Positions 8,178-15,725 are shown, counted from the first letter of the stretch. The stretch is DNA of 39,515 nucleotides from Bradyrhizobium nivariense (GCF_029846715.1 NZ_JARVWW010000051.1:1-39515), one strand, 5' to 3'. Numbers and translations are program-made. Notes: a model not told the origin generated them from the sequence alone.

Positions 8178-8932
8178 TCGCCGACGACGAACATGCGTTC
8201 GAGGGTGAGCACGAAGCCGTAAAGCGCGACCCCAAGCAGCGTCAGCAGCACGACGGCCATCACCATCGCGGGCGTATCGAGCGACGACTGCACCTGGATC
8301 ATGAGGTAGCCGAGCCCGCGCTCGGAAGCGATGAACTCGCCGACGATGGCGCCGGCGACCGCGAGGATGGCGCCGACCTTCATGCCGGAGAAAATATAAG
8401 GCAGCGATCCCGGCAGCTGGATCTTGCGGAACAGCGTCCAGCGCGAGCCGCGCAGCGATTTGACGAGATCGAGCAGATCCGGCTCGACCTCGCGCAAGCC
8501 CCGCGCGGTGGTGAGCAGGATCGGAAAGAAACAGATGCTGAAGGCGATCAGGATGTTCGGCACGATGCCGTAGGAGAACCAGACGATGAGGAGCGGGCCG
8601 AGCGCCACTTTCGGGATCATGTTCAGCGTCACGAATAGCGGCAGCAGCACGAGGCTGAGCAGCGGTACCCAGCTGAAGATGACGGCAAACGTGACGCCGA
8701 CGAATGCGCCCAGCGCAAAGCCGCCGAGGATCTCGATCGCCGTCACCAGCGTATTGGCGCCCCAGGCGTAGCTTGCGGTTCCCAGCGTCTGGATTGTCGC
8801 CAGCGGCGAGGGCAGGATGAACTTCGGCACGTGGAAGGCATCGACCAGGACCTGCCAGAGCACGAGCACGGCGAGGTGCACGATCAGGACGATCGCAAAG
8901 CTGCGCGTGGTGCGGGCGCCGTCTCCTGCCAC
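8162..8932 (-). CDS. ABC transporter permease (SsuC/TauC type)
   Basis: An integral membrane protein of about 256 residues with roughly six membrane segments. It has the family cytoplasmic loop (EPDLLDLVKSLRGSRWTLFRKIQLPGS, quoted here in parts as EPDLLDLVKSL and RKIQLPGS) that docks the ATPase. I favour a GTG start at 8932 because AGGGAG lies 6 bases upstream and the length then matches the family. An in-frame TTG at 9004 would add 24 residues, but has no ribosome site and falls inside a palindrome. It follows tetR in the operon and should pair with the ATPase at 4.5-5.2 kb and the NMT1-type binding protein at 9.8 kb. Confidence 0.9.
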   Translation of the reverse strand: MAGDGARTTRSFAIVLIVHLAVLVLWQVLVDAFHVPKFILPSPLATIQTLGTASYAWGANTLVTAIEILGGFALGAFVGVTFAVIFSWVPLLSLVLLPLFVTLNMIPKVALGPLLIVWFSYGIVPNILIAFSICFFPILLTTARGLREVEPDLLDLVKSLRGSRWTLFRKIQLPGSLPYIFSGMKVGAILAVAGAIVGEFIASERGLGYLMIQVQSSLDTPAMVMAVVLLTLLGVALYGFVLTLERMFVVGDARQT

Positions 8933-8975
8933 CGGTTGCTCCCTGTTGCCAGCGGCCACCTTGCCGCTGGTCGCA

Positions 8976-9016
8976 AGCCTAACCGGCCTTGGAGGAAGTT
9001 TCAACCAATTGGTTGA
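8976..9016 (-). promoter_or_regulatory. Palindromic operator and possible internal promoter before the permease gene
   Basis: TCAACCAATTGGTTGA (9001-9016) is a perfect 16-bp palindrome between the tetR stop codon and the permease start. A possible minus-strand promoter overlaps it: TTGAAA (9004-8999), 17-base spacer, TAGGCT (8981-8976). A related 14-bp sequence lies beyond the other end of tetR, so this is the best candidate operator for that regulator. Confidence 0.6.
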
Positions 9017-9664
9017 TTACGGCCGGAGCGAATGCAGCACGAGATCGACGACGTGCCTGCGGCGGGCGCGGCGCGCGGCCCGGCTCGACAGGTCCTTGCC
9101 GAAGATCGCCGACAGCGTCGGCGTGTTGGAGAGAAAGAAATAGCTGAGGCCGGCGATCGAGATATAGAGCTGGATCGGGTCGATCCCCTTGCGGAACATT
9201 CCGGCGCGGACGCCCTCCTGGAGGATGTGGGACACGCTCTTCACCAGCGGCGAATGCATCGCCTCCAGCCGCGTCGAGCCGCGGACGTGGCGCGCGCCGC
9301 CGCGGTTCTCGTCGTTCAGAAGCACGATGAAATCGGGGTTCGTTGCGAGGTAATCGAACGAGGCCTCGATCAGTTTCCGGATCGCCTTGTCCGGCGGCAG
9401 GCCCTCGGGATTGAGCTCGCGCTCCTGCTCGCGGATATCGGCATAAACCCATTCGAGGACAGCAAGATAGAGCGCGTCCTTGTCGCCGAAATAGTGGTAG
9501 ACGAGCTGCTTGTTGACGCCGGCGCGCATCGCGATCTCGTCGACGCGGGCGCCGGCAAAGCCGTGCCGGGCGAACTCCTGGCGCGCCGCGGTGAGCAGCT
9601 TCTTGCGTGTGGCGACGGGGTCGCGCCGCTGCGGCACGGTGTCGCCTGAACGTTTTGCGGGCAT
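9017..9664 (-). CDS. TetR family transcriptional regulator (RutR/YcdC-like)
   Basis: A 215-residue one-component repressor. The N-terminal helix-turn-helix is clear: TRKKLLTAARQEFARHGF, then VDEIAMRAGVNKQLVYHYFGDKDALY. The C-terminal ligand domain resembles the RutR branch (IDPIQLYISIAGLSYF). The ATG at 9664 is preferred over an upstream TTG at 9685. It heads the operon tetR-permease-epimerase-GNAT-dapA-like-ATPase and is divergent from the binding-protein gene. The palindromes at 9001-9016 and 9668-9681 suggest it represses both directions and itself, with relief by the transported compound or a metabolite. This control model is inference. Confidence 0.9.
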   Translation of the reverse strand: MPAKRSGDTVPQRRDPVATRKKLLTAARQEFARHGFAGARVDEIAMRAGVNKQLVYHYFGDKDALYLAVLEWVYADIREQERELNPEGLPPDKAIRKLIEASFDYLATNPDFIVLLNDENRGGARHVRGSTRLEAMHSPLVKSVSHILQEGVRAGMFRKGIDPIQLYISIAGLSYFFLSNTPTLSAIFGKDLSSRAARRARRRHVVDLVLHSLRP

Positions 9665-9667
9665 TTC

Positions 9668-9708
9668 CAACCAAACAGTTGACAAGTGGAGGGCGGCCTT
9701 GTTGCATT
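9668..9708 (+). promoter_or_regulatory. Operator and promoter between tetR and the binding-protein gene
   Basis: CAACCAAACAGTTG (9668-9681) matches the palindrome core CAACCAATTGGTTG at 9002-9015 in 11 of 14 positions. It overlaps a plus-strand -35 TTGACA (9679-9684); weak -10 choices lie at 9702-9708. Repressor bound here would block the binding-protein promoter, and the site also abuts the tetR start, so it could autoregulate. Confidence 0.55.
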
Positions 9709-9765
9709 GGTATCCTCACAGGGGAAGAGCGACAAGCCGGGTCGCGGGCCATGAGGAGAGATGCG

Positions 9766-10779
9766 ATGAAGCGTTTGCAGGCGGCGGGCTCGGCCCTGGT
9801 GTTGGCCCTGATGCTCGGTTCACCGGTGCCGGCGACCGCGGGCGAGGCGGTCAATCTGATCCTGAACTGGACGCCGACGGCGGATCACTCGCCCTATTAT
9901 TACGCGAAGGCGCAAGGTTGGTACGAGAAGGCGGGGATCGATCTCTCCATCGAGGTCGGCAAGGGCTCCGGCGTCTCCGCCGCCAAGGTTGGCTCCGGCG
10001 GCTCGCCCTTCGGCGTCGCCGATCTCGCCACCATGCTGGTGGCGAAGAGCAAGGGGGCTGACGCTGTTGCCGTGATGAGCGTCTACGCCAACACCGGGCA
10101 GACCTTCTACTGGCTGAAGAGCTACGGCGTGAACGGGGTGAAGGATTTTGCCGGCCACAAGATCGGCAATCCGCCCGGGGACGCCTCGCGCGTGATGTGG
10201 CCGGCCTTTGCGAAGGCCGCAGGGCTGGCGCCTGATGCCGTCAGCTTCGTCAATATCGGGCCGACCGCGAAGATCGCAGCGCTCAAGAGCCACACCGTCG
10301 ATATCATCAGCGACTTCTACAACGAGCACGATTTGAAGGTGATCGAGTTCGGGCCCGATCTCGGCTACGTCAACTGGAAGGATATCGGGCTGAACCCCTA
10401 CGGCAATTCGCTGATCGTCAACGGCGGCTATCTGCAGAAGAATCCGAAGCTGGTCGAGGAGTTCGTGCGGGTCACGCAAAAGGCCTTTGCGACTTGCGTC
10501 GCCGACGCCGCACCCTGCCTGAAGGCGCTGCTCGACCAGGTCTCCGGTCTCGACAAGGAGAACCAGGAGCGCCAGTGGGAGCGCATCAAGTTCCTGATGA
10601 CCGACGAATTCACGACGACGCAGGCGCTCGGCTGGATCGACGGTGAGCGGATGAAGAAGGACTACGAGTTGGTCCAGACCTATCTCGGCATGGAGAAGCC
10701 GTTCGACGTGACGACGGCGTTCACGACCAGGATGCTCGATCCCGCCGTCAAGATGGATGCGAGCAAGGTGAAGAAGTAG
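9766..10779 (+). CDS. ABC transporter substrate-binding protein, NMT1/THI5-like
   Basis: A 337-residue periplasmic binding protein. A signal peptide (KRLQAAGSALVLALMLGSPV to ATAG) ends near residue 25. The mature part opens with the NMT1-family signature LILNWTPTADHSPYYYAKAQGWY and has a glycine-rich ligand loop GKGSGVSAAKVGSGG, and FGVADLATML. The family binds pyrimidine moieties of thiamine, sulfonates, nitrate and many other small molecules, so the ligand is open. The start at 9766 follows GAGGAGAG by 6 bases; an ATG at 9751 lies before that site. The gene is divergent from the tetR-led operon and supplies the third part of that ABC importer. Confidence 0.9.
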   Translation: MKRLQAAGSALVLALMLGSPVPATAGEAVNLILNWTPTADHSPYYYAKAQGWYEKAGIDLSIEVGKGSGVSAAKVGSGGSPFGVADLATMLVAKSKGADAVAVMSVYANTGQTFYWLKSYGVNGVKDFAGHKIGNPPGDASRVMWPAFAKAAGLAPDAVSFVNIGPTAKIAALKSHTVDIISDFYNEHDLKVIEFGPDLGYVNWKDIGLNPYGNSLIVNGGYLQKNPKLVEEFVRVTQKAFATCVADAAPCLKALLDQVSGLDKENQERQWERIKFLMTDEFTTTQALGWIDGERMKKDYELVQTYLGMEKPFDVTTAFTTRMLDPAVKMDASKVKK

Positions 10780-10805
10780 GGGGCGGAGGCGCCCCGTACT
10801 CTCTC

Positions 10806-10925
10806 GGTCATCGCCCGCGAAAGCGGGCGATCCAGTATTCCAGAGGCGATCGAGTTTGAACGGAGAAGCCGCGGCGTACTGGATGCCCCGGTCAAGCCGG
10901 GGCATGACAGCGGTATTGGGGCGAG
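10806..10925. repeat. Two-hairpin dispersed repeat between the binding-protein gene and minC
   Basis: Contains TCGCCCGCGAAAGCGGGCGA (10810-10829) and, further on, a second hairpin with arms ATGCCCCGG and CCGGGGCAT (about 10882-10904), joined by a GC-rich linker. Units of this shape are, from memory, very common in Bradyrhizobium-type intergenic regions. It may also stop transcription from the binding-protein gene. Confidence 0.65.
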
Positions 10926-10969
10926 AGCGTCCCCGGAGCCAACCCGCCCCACGTAACCCCACGGAGAAA

Positions 10970-11007
10970 TTAACCAGCCATTAACCATATCCGCCGCATC
11001 GTTAACC
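10970..11007 (+). promoter_or_regulatory. CtrA-type box upstream of minCDE
   Basis: TTAACCAGCCATTAACC (10970-10986) fits the full CtrA pattern TTAA-N7-TTAAC, and a further half site TTAACC lies at 11002-11007. The box is about 50 bases before the minC start. CtrA is the alphaproteobacterial cell-cycle regulator, so cell-cycle control of the Min system is likely. Confidence 0.65.
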
Positions 11008-11034
11008 ATTCAATAACAGGGAACGAGTCGGCCT

Positions 11035-11733
11035 ATGGAGGCTGCAGTAAAACCTCAACGCCAAATGGTGCGCCTGCGCGGACGCTCCTATGTGGCCTTC
11101 GTGTTCGTGCCGACGGTTCCGATCCTGGACTGGCTGCAGGAAATCGACGCCACGATCGCGCGGTCGCCGGGCTTCTTTGCCGGCAGGCCTGTGGTGATCG
11201 ACTTGTCCTCGGTCGATCTCAGCCAGTCCGGCATCGGCCATCTGCTCACCAGCCTTCAGGACCGCAACATCCGCGTGCTCGGCATCGAGGGCGTGGAGGA
11301 GGGCCGGTTGGCGTCGTCGATGCCGCCGCTGCTCTCGGGCGGGCGGAGCTGCGTGGTCGAACCGAGCGCGCCCAAGAAGGCCGAGACCAAGACCGACGCA
11401 AAGCCGACCTCACTGCTGCTCGAAACGCCGGTGCGGTCGGGCCAGACCGTGATCTTTCCCGAAGGCGACGTCACCATCCTTGGCTCGGTCGGCTCCGGTG
11501 CCGAGGTCGTCGCCGGCGGCTCCATTCATATCTACGGCGCGCTGCGCGGCCGCGCTATGGCGGGCGTGAACGGTCACACGAGCGCACGCATCTATTGTCA
11601 GAAGATCGAGGCCGAACTGCTTGCAATCGATGGCTTTTACCAGACCGCCGACGATATCGACGCGGCCCTGCGCGGCAAGCCGGCCCAGGCCTGGCTCCAG
11701 GGCAACACCATGCGAATTACTGCGCTGAACTGA
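11035..11733 (+). CDS. minC: Septum site-determining protein MinC
   Basis: A 232-residue inhibitor of FtsZ ring assembly that blocks division near the poles. The N-terminal domain (about 1-105) contacts FtsZ. A Lys/Thr-rich linker (about 112-125) leads to the C-terminal beta-helix, which binds MinD and contains VRSGQTVIFPEGDVTILG and GSVGSGAEVVAGGSIHIYG, hallmarks of MinC. It is first of minC-minD-minE; minD starts 19 bases after its stop. A CtrA-type box lies upstream. Confidence 0.96.
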   Translation: MEAAVKPQRQMVRLRGRSYVAFVFVPTVPILDWLQEIDATIARSPGFFAGRPVVIDLSSVDLSQSGIGHLLTSLQDRNIRVLGIEGVEEGRLASSMPPLLSGGRSCVVEPSAPKKAETKTDAKPTSLLLETPVRSGQTVIFPEGDVTILGSVGSGAEVVAGGSIHIYGALRGRAMAGVNGHTSARIYCQKIEAELLAIDGFYQTADDIDAALRGKPAQAWLQGNTMRITALN

Positions 11734-11752
11734 CCAGAAGGAGATTTTAGAG

Positions 11753-12568
11753 ATGGCCAAGGTACTGGTCGTAACGTCAGGCAAGGGCGGCGTCGGCAAG
11801 ACGACGACGACCGCCGCACTGGGGGCTGCGCTCGCGCAACGCGGCGAAAAGGTCGTCGTCGTCGATTTCGACGTCGGTTTGCGCAACCTCGACCTGGTGA
11901 TGGGCGCCGAACGCCGCGTCGTGTTCGACCTCATCAACGTAGTGCAGGGCGTCGCAAAGCTGCCGCAGGCGCTGATCAGGGACAAGCGGCTGGAGAACCT
12001 CTGGCTGTTGCCGGCCTCGCAAACCCGCGACAAGGACGCGCTGACCGAAGAGGGCGTGGGCAAGGTCATCGACGATCTGCGCAGCCGTTTCGACTGGGTG
12101 ATCTGCGACAGCCCGGCCGGCATCGAGCGCGGCGCCTCCATGGCGATGCGCTTTGCCGACGAAGCCGTGATCGTCACCAATCCGGAAGTCTCCTCGGTGC
12201 GCGATTCCGATCGCATCATCGGCATGCTCGATTCCAAGACGGTGCGGGCCGAGAAGGGCGAGCGCGTCGAGAAGCACATCCTCATCACGCGTTACGATCC
12301 CTCGCGCGCCGCGCGCGGCGAGATGCTGACCATCGAGGACATCCTCGAGATCCTCGCGACGCCCTTGCTCGGCATCATCCCGGAGAGCCAGGACGTGCTG
12401 AAGGCCTCCAATGTCGGCACACCGGTGACGCTGTCGAACGCGGAAGGCGCACCTGCGCGGGCCTATATCGATGCGGCGCGGCGGCTGTGCGGCGACACCG
12501 TGCCGATGCAGGTTCCGACCGAGCGCAAGGGTTTCATGGATCGCCTGCTGCGACGGAGGGCTGCATGA
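11753..12568 (+). CDS. minD: Septum site-determining ATPase MinD
   Basis: A 271-residue membrane-cycling ATPase of the ParA/MinD family that recruits MinC to the membrane. The deviant Walker A motif SGKGGVGKTT (Lys11, Lys16) is at the N terminus, followed by VVDFDVGLRNLDLVMG with the family Asp. The C-terminal tail (KGFMDRLLRRR) is the amphipathic membrane-targeting helix. The stop overlaps the minE start as ATGA. AAGGAG lies upstream of the ATG. Confidence 0.97.
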   Translation: MAKVLVVTSGKGGVGKTTTTAALGAALAQRGEKVVVVDFDVGLRNLDLVMGAERRVVFDLINVVQGVAKLPQALIRDKRLENLWLLPASQTRDKDALTEEGVGKVIDDLRSRFDWVICDSPAGIERGASMAMRFADEAVIVTNPEVSSVRDSDRIIGMLDSKTVRAEKGERVEKHILITRYDPSRAARGEMLTIEDILEILATPLLGIIPESQDVLKASNVGTPVTLSNAEGAPARAYIDAARRLCGDTVPMQVPTERKGFMDRLLRRRAA

Positions 12569-12846
12569 GCATGGGTCTGCTTCGGCTTCTCCGCGGCAAC
12601 AAGGCCTCTGCACCCGTCGCGCGCGAACGGTTGCAGATCCTGCTTGCCCATGAACGCGGACTGCGCGGCCAGCCCGATCTGCTCGGAGTGCTGCGCGAGG
12701 AAATTCTCGCGGTCGTCTCCAGGCACGTCACGCTGGACCCAACCAAGGTCATCGTCCGGCTCGATCGCGGCGACGAGGTATCGACCCTCGAGGTCGATAT
12801 CGAGGTGCCCAACGACTTCGAGCGCAAGCGCGCGGCGGTCGGGTAG
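12565..12846 (+). CDS. minE: Cell division topological specificity factor MinE
   Basis: A 93-residue protein that stimulates MinD ATPase activity and drives its oscillation or gradient. The N-terminal anti-MinCD helix includes ARERLQILLAHERG; the C-terminal topological domain includes LREEILAVVSRHV and VIVRLDRGDEVSTLEVDIEVP. The ATG at 12565 overlaps the minD stop (ATGA), so translation is coupled; a second ATG two codons on is possible. A strong terminator follows within 40 bases, closing the operon. Confidence 0.95.
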   Translation: MSMGLLRLLRGNKASAPVARERLQILLAHERGLRGQPDLLGVLREEILAVVSRHVTLDPTKVIVRLDRGDEVSTLEVDIEVPNDFERKRAAVG

Positions 12847-12885
12847 GGATTTCGGCCGGGACGCTTCAAATTTGGGGTGGGTGAG

Positions 12886-12918
12886 AAGGCGGTCCGCTGG
12901 GCATAGCGGGCCGCCTTT
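12886..12918 (+). terminator. Rho-independent terminator of minCDE
   Basis: AAGGCGGTCCGCT (12886-12898) pairs with AGCGGGCCGCCTT (12905-12917) with a single mismatch (T against G), leaving a 6-nt loop and followed by TTTGT. It lies 40 bases after the minE stop. Confidence 0.8.
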
Positions 12919-12924
12919 GTCGTA

Positions 12925-12952
12925 GGTGCGGGCGATCGGGTGCGGGCGATCG
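12925..12952. repeat. 14-bp tandem duplication
   Basis: GGTGCGGGCGATCG is repeated twice head to tail immediately upstream of the EcfG-like promoter. It may be a slippage product or a doubled binding site. Confidence 0.7.
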
Positions 12953-12977
12953 GAACGAGAGGCGCGACCTGGTCGTT
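12952..12977 (+). promoter_or_regulatory. EcfG-type (general stress) promoter
   Basis: GGAAC (12952-12956), 17-base spacer, CGTT (12974-12977). This is the pattern recognised by the alphaproteobacterial general-stress sigma factor EcfG. The expected transcript start, near 12985, is about 50 bases before a small ORF at 13039. Confidence 0.55.
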
Positions 12978-13038
12978 GTAAGAAACCCGCGGGGTCCATC
13001 AAGCATGCACCGCGGTTTCGTCAAACGGGAGAGCGCCC

Positions 13039-13224
13039 ATGATGACCGAGGTGCAGGTTCACACCGTCGCGCGCCAGATGCTGGAACGGCATGGTTTTGC
13101 GGCGATCGCGAAGGCCGCCGAGCAGGCCCAGGCTTGCGAGGGCCGCGGCGAGGCCGATGAGGCCAAAGAGTGGCGTCACATCGCCGACGCGATGAAGATC
13201 ATACGCGGTCCGCACCAGAGCTGA
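13039..13224 (+). CDS. Small conserved-type helical protein, possibly stress-induced
   Basis: A 61-residue cytoplasmic protein with no signal peptide and largely helical composition (VHTVARQMLERHGFAAIAKA, then acidic and basic helices). I do not recognise a named family. GGGAGAG lies about 7 bases before the ATG; a second ATG is the next codon. An EcfG-like promoter is placed correctly in front. Codon usage fits its neighbours. Confidence 0.68.
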   Translation: MMTEVQVHTVARQMLERHGFAAIAKAAEQAQACEGRGEADEAKEWRHIADAMKIIRGPHQS

Positions 13225-13246
13225 CATTCGCCAGGCCCGAGCGCGC

Positions 13247-13498
13247 TCAACGCTCCGCTTGATCAGCGCCTTGCTGCGGAGTGCGATTCTGGGTCTGCGG
13301 CTGGCCGCGCTCGCCCGTCTCCTTGCAGGGGAGCGGTTCCCACGAGCCGTCCGGCGCCTGCTGATAAGCGCTGCACGATGACGACGAGGTCGATTTGTCT
13401 TCGCCCTTCTGGGCGTCGGAATTCTTCGCCAGCACGGGCGCGGTCAGCACCGTCGCGACGGCAAATGCGCCGGCGAAAACGACATCAATGATCCGCAT
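13247..13498 (-). CDS. Small secreted protein of unknown function
   Basis: An 83-residue protein with a signal peptide (RIIDVVFAGAFAVATVLTAP, cut near residue 24) and a low-complexity mature part with a Ser run, two Cys (CSAYQQ and LPCKE) and a Gln-rich C terminus. The start at 13498 follows AGGGGAG closely; an upstream in-frame extension lacks secretory character. No known domain. It converges with the small gene at 13039-13224. Confidence 0.72.
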   Translation of the reverse strand: MRIIDVVFAGAFAVATVLTAPVLAKNSDAQKGEDKSTSSSSCSAYQQAPDGSWEPLPCKETGERGQPQTQNRTPQQGADQAER

Positions 13499-13608
13499 GG
13501 GGCTCCCCTGTTCGAATTTCGAAGAGAGCCGCATGCTGGTGAGGAATGTGACGATTATTGGCCGGAGCAAAAGTTCCTGCGCGGCGTGCTTAACGCCGCG
13601 CGATATCG

Positions 13609-13998
13609 CTAGCCGCCCTTACTGCGGATCAGGCCGGCGAGGTTGGTCTTCTGGGCCTCGCACCAGCCGGGCATGCCGAGGCGGCGTTGGTTGAGGTCGG
13701 TCGCCTGGGTGGCCACCGCGACCTCAGCCATCAGATCGTCGTCCTGCTTCTCGCCCATCTTGCCGCCGGTGTGCATCCAGGCGATCGCCTTGCGCACCTT
13801 CTCGGTGGTGCCTTCGGGCAGCTGCATCTGCTCCGCCTTCTGCACCAGATCCTGGTAGACGATGTCCGTGCCAGGACATTCGACCTTGGCGGCGAAGGCC
13901 TGCAAGACCAACGTGACATAGGTCGAACGTGGATGGTCGGCCGCTTGGGCCGGCGCCGCCAGCAGCAACAGGGCCGTCATCAGAAAACCAGTGCGCAT
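13609..13998 (-). CDS. Secreted Rap1a/Tai-like small helical protein (unknown function)
   Basis: A 129-residue exported protein. The signal peptide RTGFLMTALLLLAAPAQA is cut near residue 19. The mature part has two Cys (VECPG and GWCEA) that could form a disulfide, and helices containing DIVYQDLVQKAEQM and IAWMHTGGKMGEK. The overall pattern (secreted, ~110 mature residues, two Cys) recalls small periplasmic immunity-type proteins, but I have no motif that proves this. GGAGGT lies about 9 bases upstream of the start. Confidence 0.7.
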   Translation of the reverse strand: MRTGFLMTALLLLAAPAQAADHPRSTYVTLVLQAFAAKVECPGTDIVYQDLVQKAEQMQLPEGTTEKVRKAIAWMHTGGKMGEKQDDDLMAEVAVATQATDLNQRRLGMPGWCEAQKTNLAGLIRSKGG

Positions 13999-14091
13999 CC
14001 TTTGGTACCTCCCCAGATTTTCGGGAAGGCTAGCGGCTGGAGCGCCGCTCCGCAATGGGGATGGCGCGCGGTCGCGAAGCCGGCCGGCGAG

Positions 14092-14322
14092 CTAGCGTTG
14101 CCAGGCCGGCACCGGATCGAGCGGCGTGCGGTAGACCTCGTTGTGATCGCGATCGGTGACGCGCACCGCGCAACCCTTGCGTTGCAGCTCCGGCTTCACC
14201 TGCGAAAGCTCGGTGGCCAATTGGTCGGCGCGATCGGAAGCAACCTCGATGTCTTCGAGGATGATTCCGCCCTGGTTCTTGAACTCTTCACCAACCACGA
14301 GATCGAAGGAGTAGTACGGCAT
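14092..14322 (-). CDS. DUF6894-type small protein
   Basis: A 76-residue cytoplasmic protein beginning PYYSFDLVVGEEFKNQGG and continuing with LEDIEVASDRADQLATEL. This pattern (short beta strand, xYxFDL, then D-x-E-x-A-x-x-x-A) is, from memory, that of the small DUF6894 proteins abundant in rhizobia. Function unknown. The start at 14322 gives the family N terminus; the 16 in-frame residues before it do not fit. The spacer of 377 bases upstream holds a CtrA-like box and a candidate small RNA. Confidence 0.7.
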   Translation of the reverse strand: MPYYSFDLVVGEEFKNQGGIILEDIEVASDRADQLATELSQVKPELQRKGCAVRVTDRDHNEVYRTPLDPVPAWQR

Positions 14323-14467
14323 CCGAATTCCCCGGTGTGACGAATTGAGCTTCAGTGGAATTTTCAACACATGACCGATGGTACCACTGAGTCGACGTTT
14401 ATCGAATGAACGAGCCGCGCAATCTCTGTGCTTATGGCGCAGAAATGATGTGCAGCGTTCGGGCGCA

Positions 14468-14482
14468 TTAAGATTTTATTAA
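14468..14482 (+). promoter_or_regulatory. CtrA-like box in AT-rich island
   Basis: TTAAGATTTTATTAA fits TTAA-N7-TTAA but lacks the trailing C. It is in an unusually AT-rich patch 30-40 bases before the candidate small RNA and ~150 bases before the DUF6894-type gene on the other strand. AT-richness raises the chance of a random match. Confidence 0.3.
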
Positions 14483-14499
14483 ATATGTCAGCGCGATCA

Positions 14500-14590
14500 T
14501 GAGGCATGGAATTGCAGCAGAACCGGGCTCCGGGAACCGGCAGCTGCAAGAGAAGGCCGCCGGCATAGATCCCGACGGCCTTTTCTCTTG
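14500..14590 (+). ncRNA. Candidate small RNA ending in an intrinsic terminator
   Basis: Hairpin 1: TTGCAGC (14512-14518) pairs with GCTGCAA (14543-14549), with an inner CCGG/CCGG pair. Hairpin 2: CAAGAGAAGGCCG (14547-14559) pairs with the mirror sequence ending TTTTCTCTTG (14590), with a small bulge and a U-rich 3' side. Both lie in a 377-base gene-free spacer, with an AT-rich stretch just upstream that could be its promoter. No plus-strand gene precedes the terminator, so an independent transcript is the simplest explanation. The arms share three bases, so the hairpins might be alternatives. Confidence 0.4.
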
Positions 14591-14699
14591 ATGGAAAACG
14601 ATCGAAGCTTCGATCTCCGTAGTCGCCCGGACTCAACGCATCACGTCGACTCGGACAGCGTCCTTAGCGCCCCGCTCTGAAGCGTCGTGTGACGATCGT

Positions 14700-15725
14700 T
14701 CAGCGCAGCGGCATTGGCGGACGCACGACAGGTCCATCGTCGTCGGCAACGGCTTGCGTCGTCGTCACGGGCGCAACTGGCGGTGGGACCGCGGCAGCCT
14801 GCGAAGGCGGCGGCGGTGCGAGCGGGGCGGGCGAATACGCCGGCATGTAGGTCTGCGACACCGGCCTCGGTTTGCGAACCGGCGGCGCCGGAGGCCGCGG
14901 CGGCAGCGTGGACACGCGTGCGCGCGGATCGACGGGCGGCCTCGCCTCGGCCAGCGGCTTCGGCGCGGGCGGCTTCGCCATCTCGCGCGCCATCTGCTCC
15001 TGTCCGGCCTTCAACTCGGCGATGTTGGCCTTGAGCTGCTCGATCTGCTGCGCCATCGCGGCGAGATCGCGCGTCATCGATTGGACCGACTGCGTTGCTT
15101 CGGGCTGGGTTGGCGCGGGCGCTGCTGCTGCGACCTGGGTCGCAGGCGGCGTCGCAGGCTGCTGATCGGCCGCAGCTTGCCCCGCGGACTGATCGACCGT
15201 TTGATCCGTCGCGGCTTGCTCTGTGGATGGCTCGGCCTGCGCGGCGGCGACCGGTGCTGTCTGCGACGTCGAAGGCAGCAGCGACATCAATGCCGGTGTC
15301 CATTCAGCGAGCATCTGCCTGGCCGTGTCGCCGTGTTTCTCCCAGGCGACAGTGGCGGCCGCGCTGCCTCCCGCAAACAGCATCGTGACGAACGCACCGC
15401 GCAGCCACTTGCCGGCCGAGGATCGTCTCCGCCGGCTGCGACCATCACTGGCCGCGACGCGCACGGCGGTGTCGACCGAAGGCATTGCCGCCTGCGGTTC
15501 CATGACAGGACTGAACTTCGGCTCCGGACCAACTTTGGGCGCCGGCGCGAATTTCGGCTCCGAACGGGTCGCGATCTCAGGCGCGAGCGCGGGCGCAACG
15601 CCGAGGGGGCGCGAGGTCAGCACCATATCAGGCGAAATCTGCACGGCGTCGTGCGGGTCGTTGTTCGTGACCGTGTCCTTCACGATCTCATCGACGATTT
15701 GCCTGGTGTTCAGCGTCGCGAGCAT
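14700..15725 (-). CDS. Single-pass membrane protein with coiled coil and Pro-rich C terminus
   Basis: A 341-residue protein of unknown function. Layout: charged/Pro-rich N terminus (1-105) ending in RSRRRRSS; one membrane segment (about 108-127); then HGDTARQMLAEWTP; an Ala/Gln-rich linker; a coiled coil (about 213-250, SVQSMTRDLAAMAQQIEQLK and onward); and a Pro-rich C terminus (255-341). AAAGGAG precedes the ATG by 6 bases. A second gene at 36185-37210 has the same order of parts and a matching post-membrane motif (HxxxxAR, then W-x-P), so the two are paralogues. Probably an inner-membrane protein with its long C-terminal part in the periplasm, given the positive-inside rule. Confidence 0.75.
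   Translation of the reverse strand: MLATLNTRQIVDEIVKDTVTNNDPHDAVQISPDMVLTSRPLGVAPALAPEIATRSEPKFAPAPKVGPEPKFSPVMEPQAAMPSVDTAVRVAASDGRSRRRRSSAGKWLRGAFVTMLFAGGSAAATVAWEKHGDTARQMLAEWTPALMSLLPSTSQTAPVAAAQAEPSTEQAATDQTVDQSAGQAAADQQPATPPATQVAAAAPAPTQPEATQSVQSMTRDLAAMAQQIEQLKANIAELKAGQEQMAREMAKPPAPKPLAEARPPVDPRARVSTLPPRPPAPPVRKPRPVSQTYMPAYSPAPLAPPPPSQAAAVPPPVAPVTTTQAVADDDGPVVRPPMPLR

Noticed and set aside
3820..9700. Joining the TRAP binding protein and the ABC operon into one transport system
   Set aside because: TRAP and ABC systems do not share binding proteins, the genes converge, and the ABC operon has its own binding protein.
14364..14636. Possible 90-residue minus-strand gene
   Set aside because: It covers the two hairpins of the candidate small RNA, has no ribosome site and no domain; the spacer is better explained as regulatory or RNA-coding.
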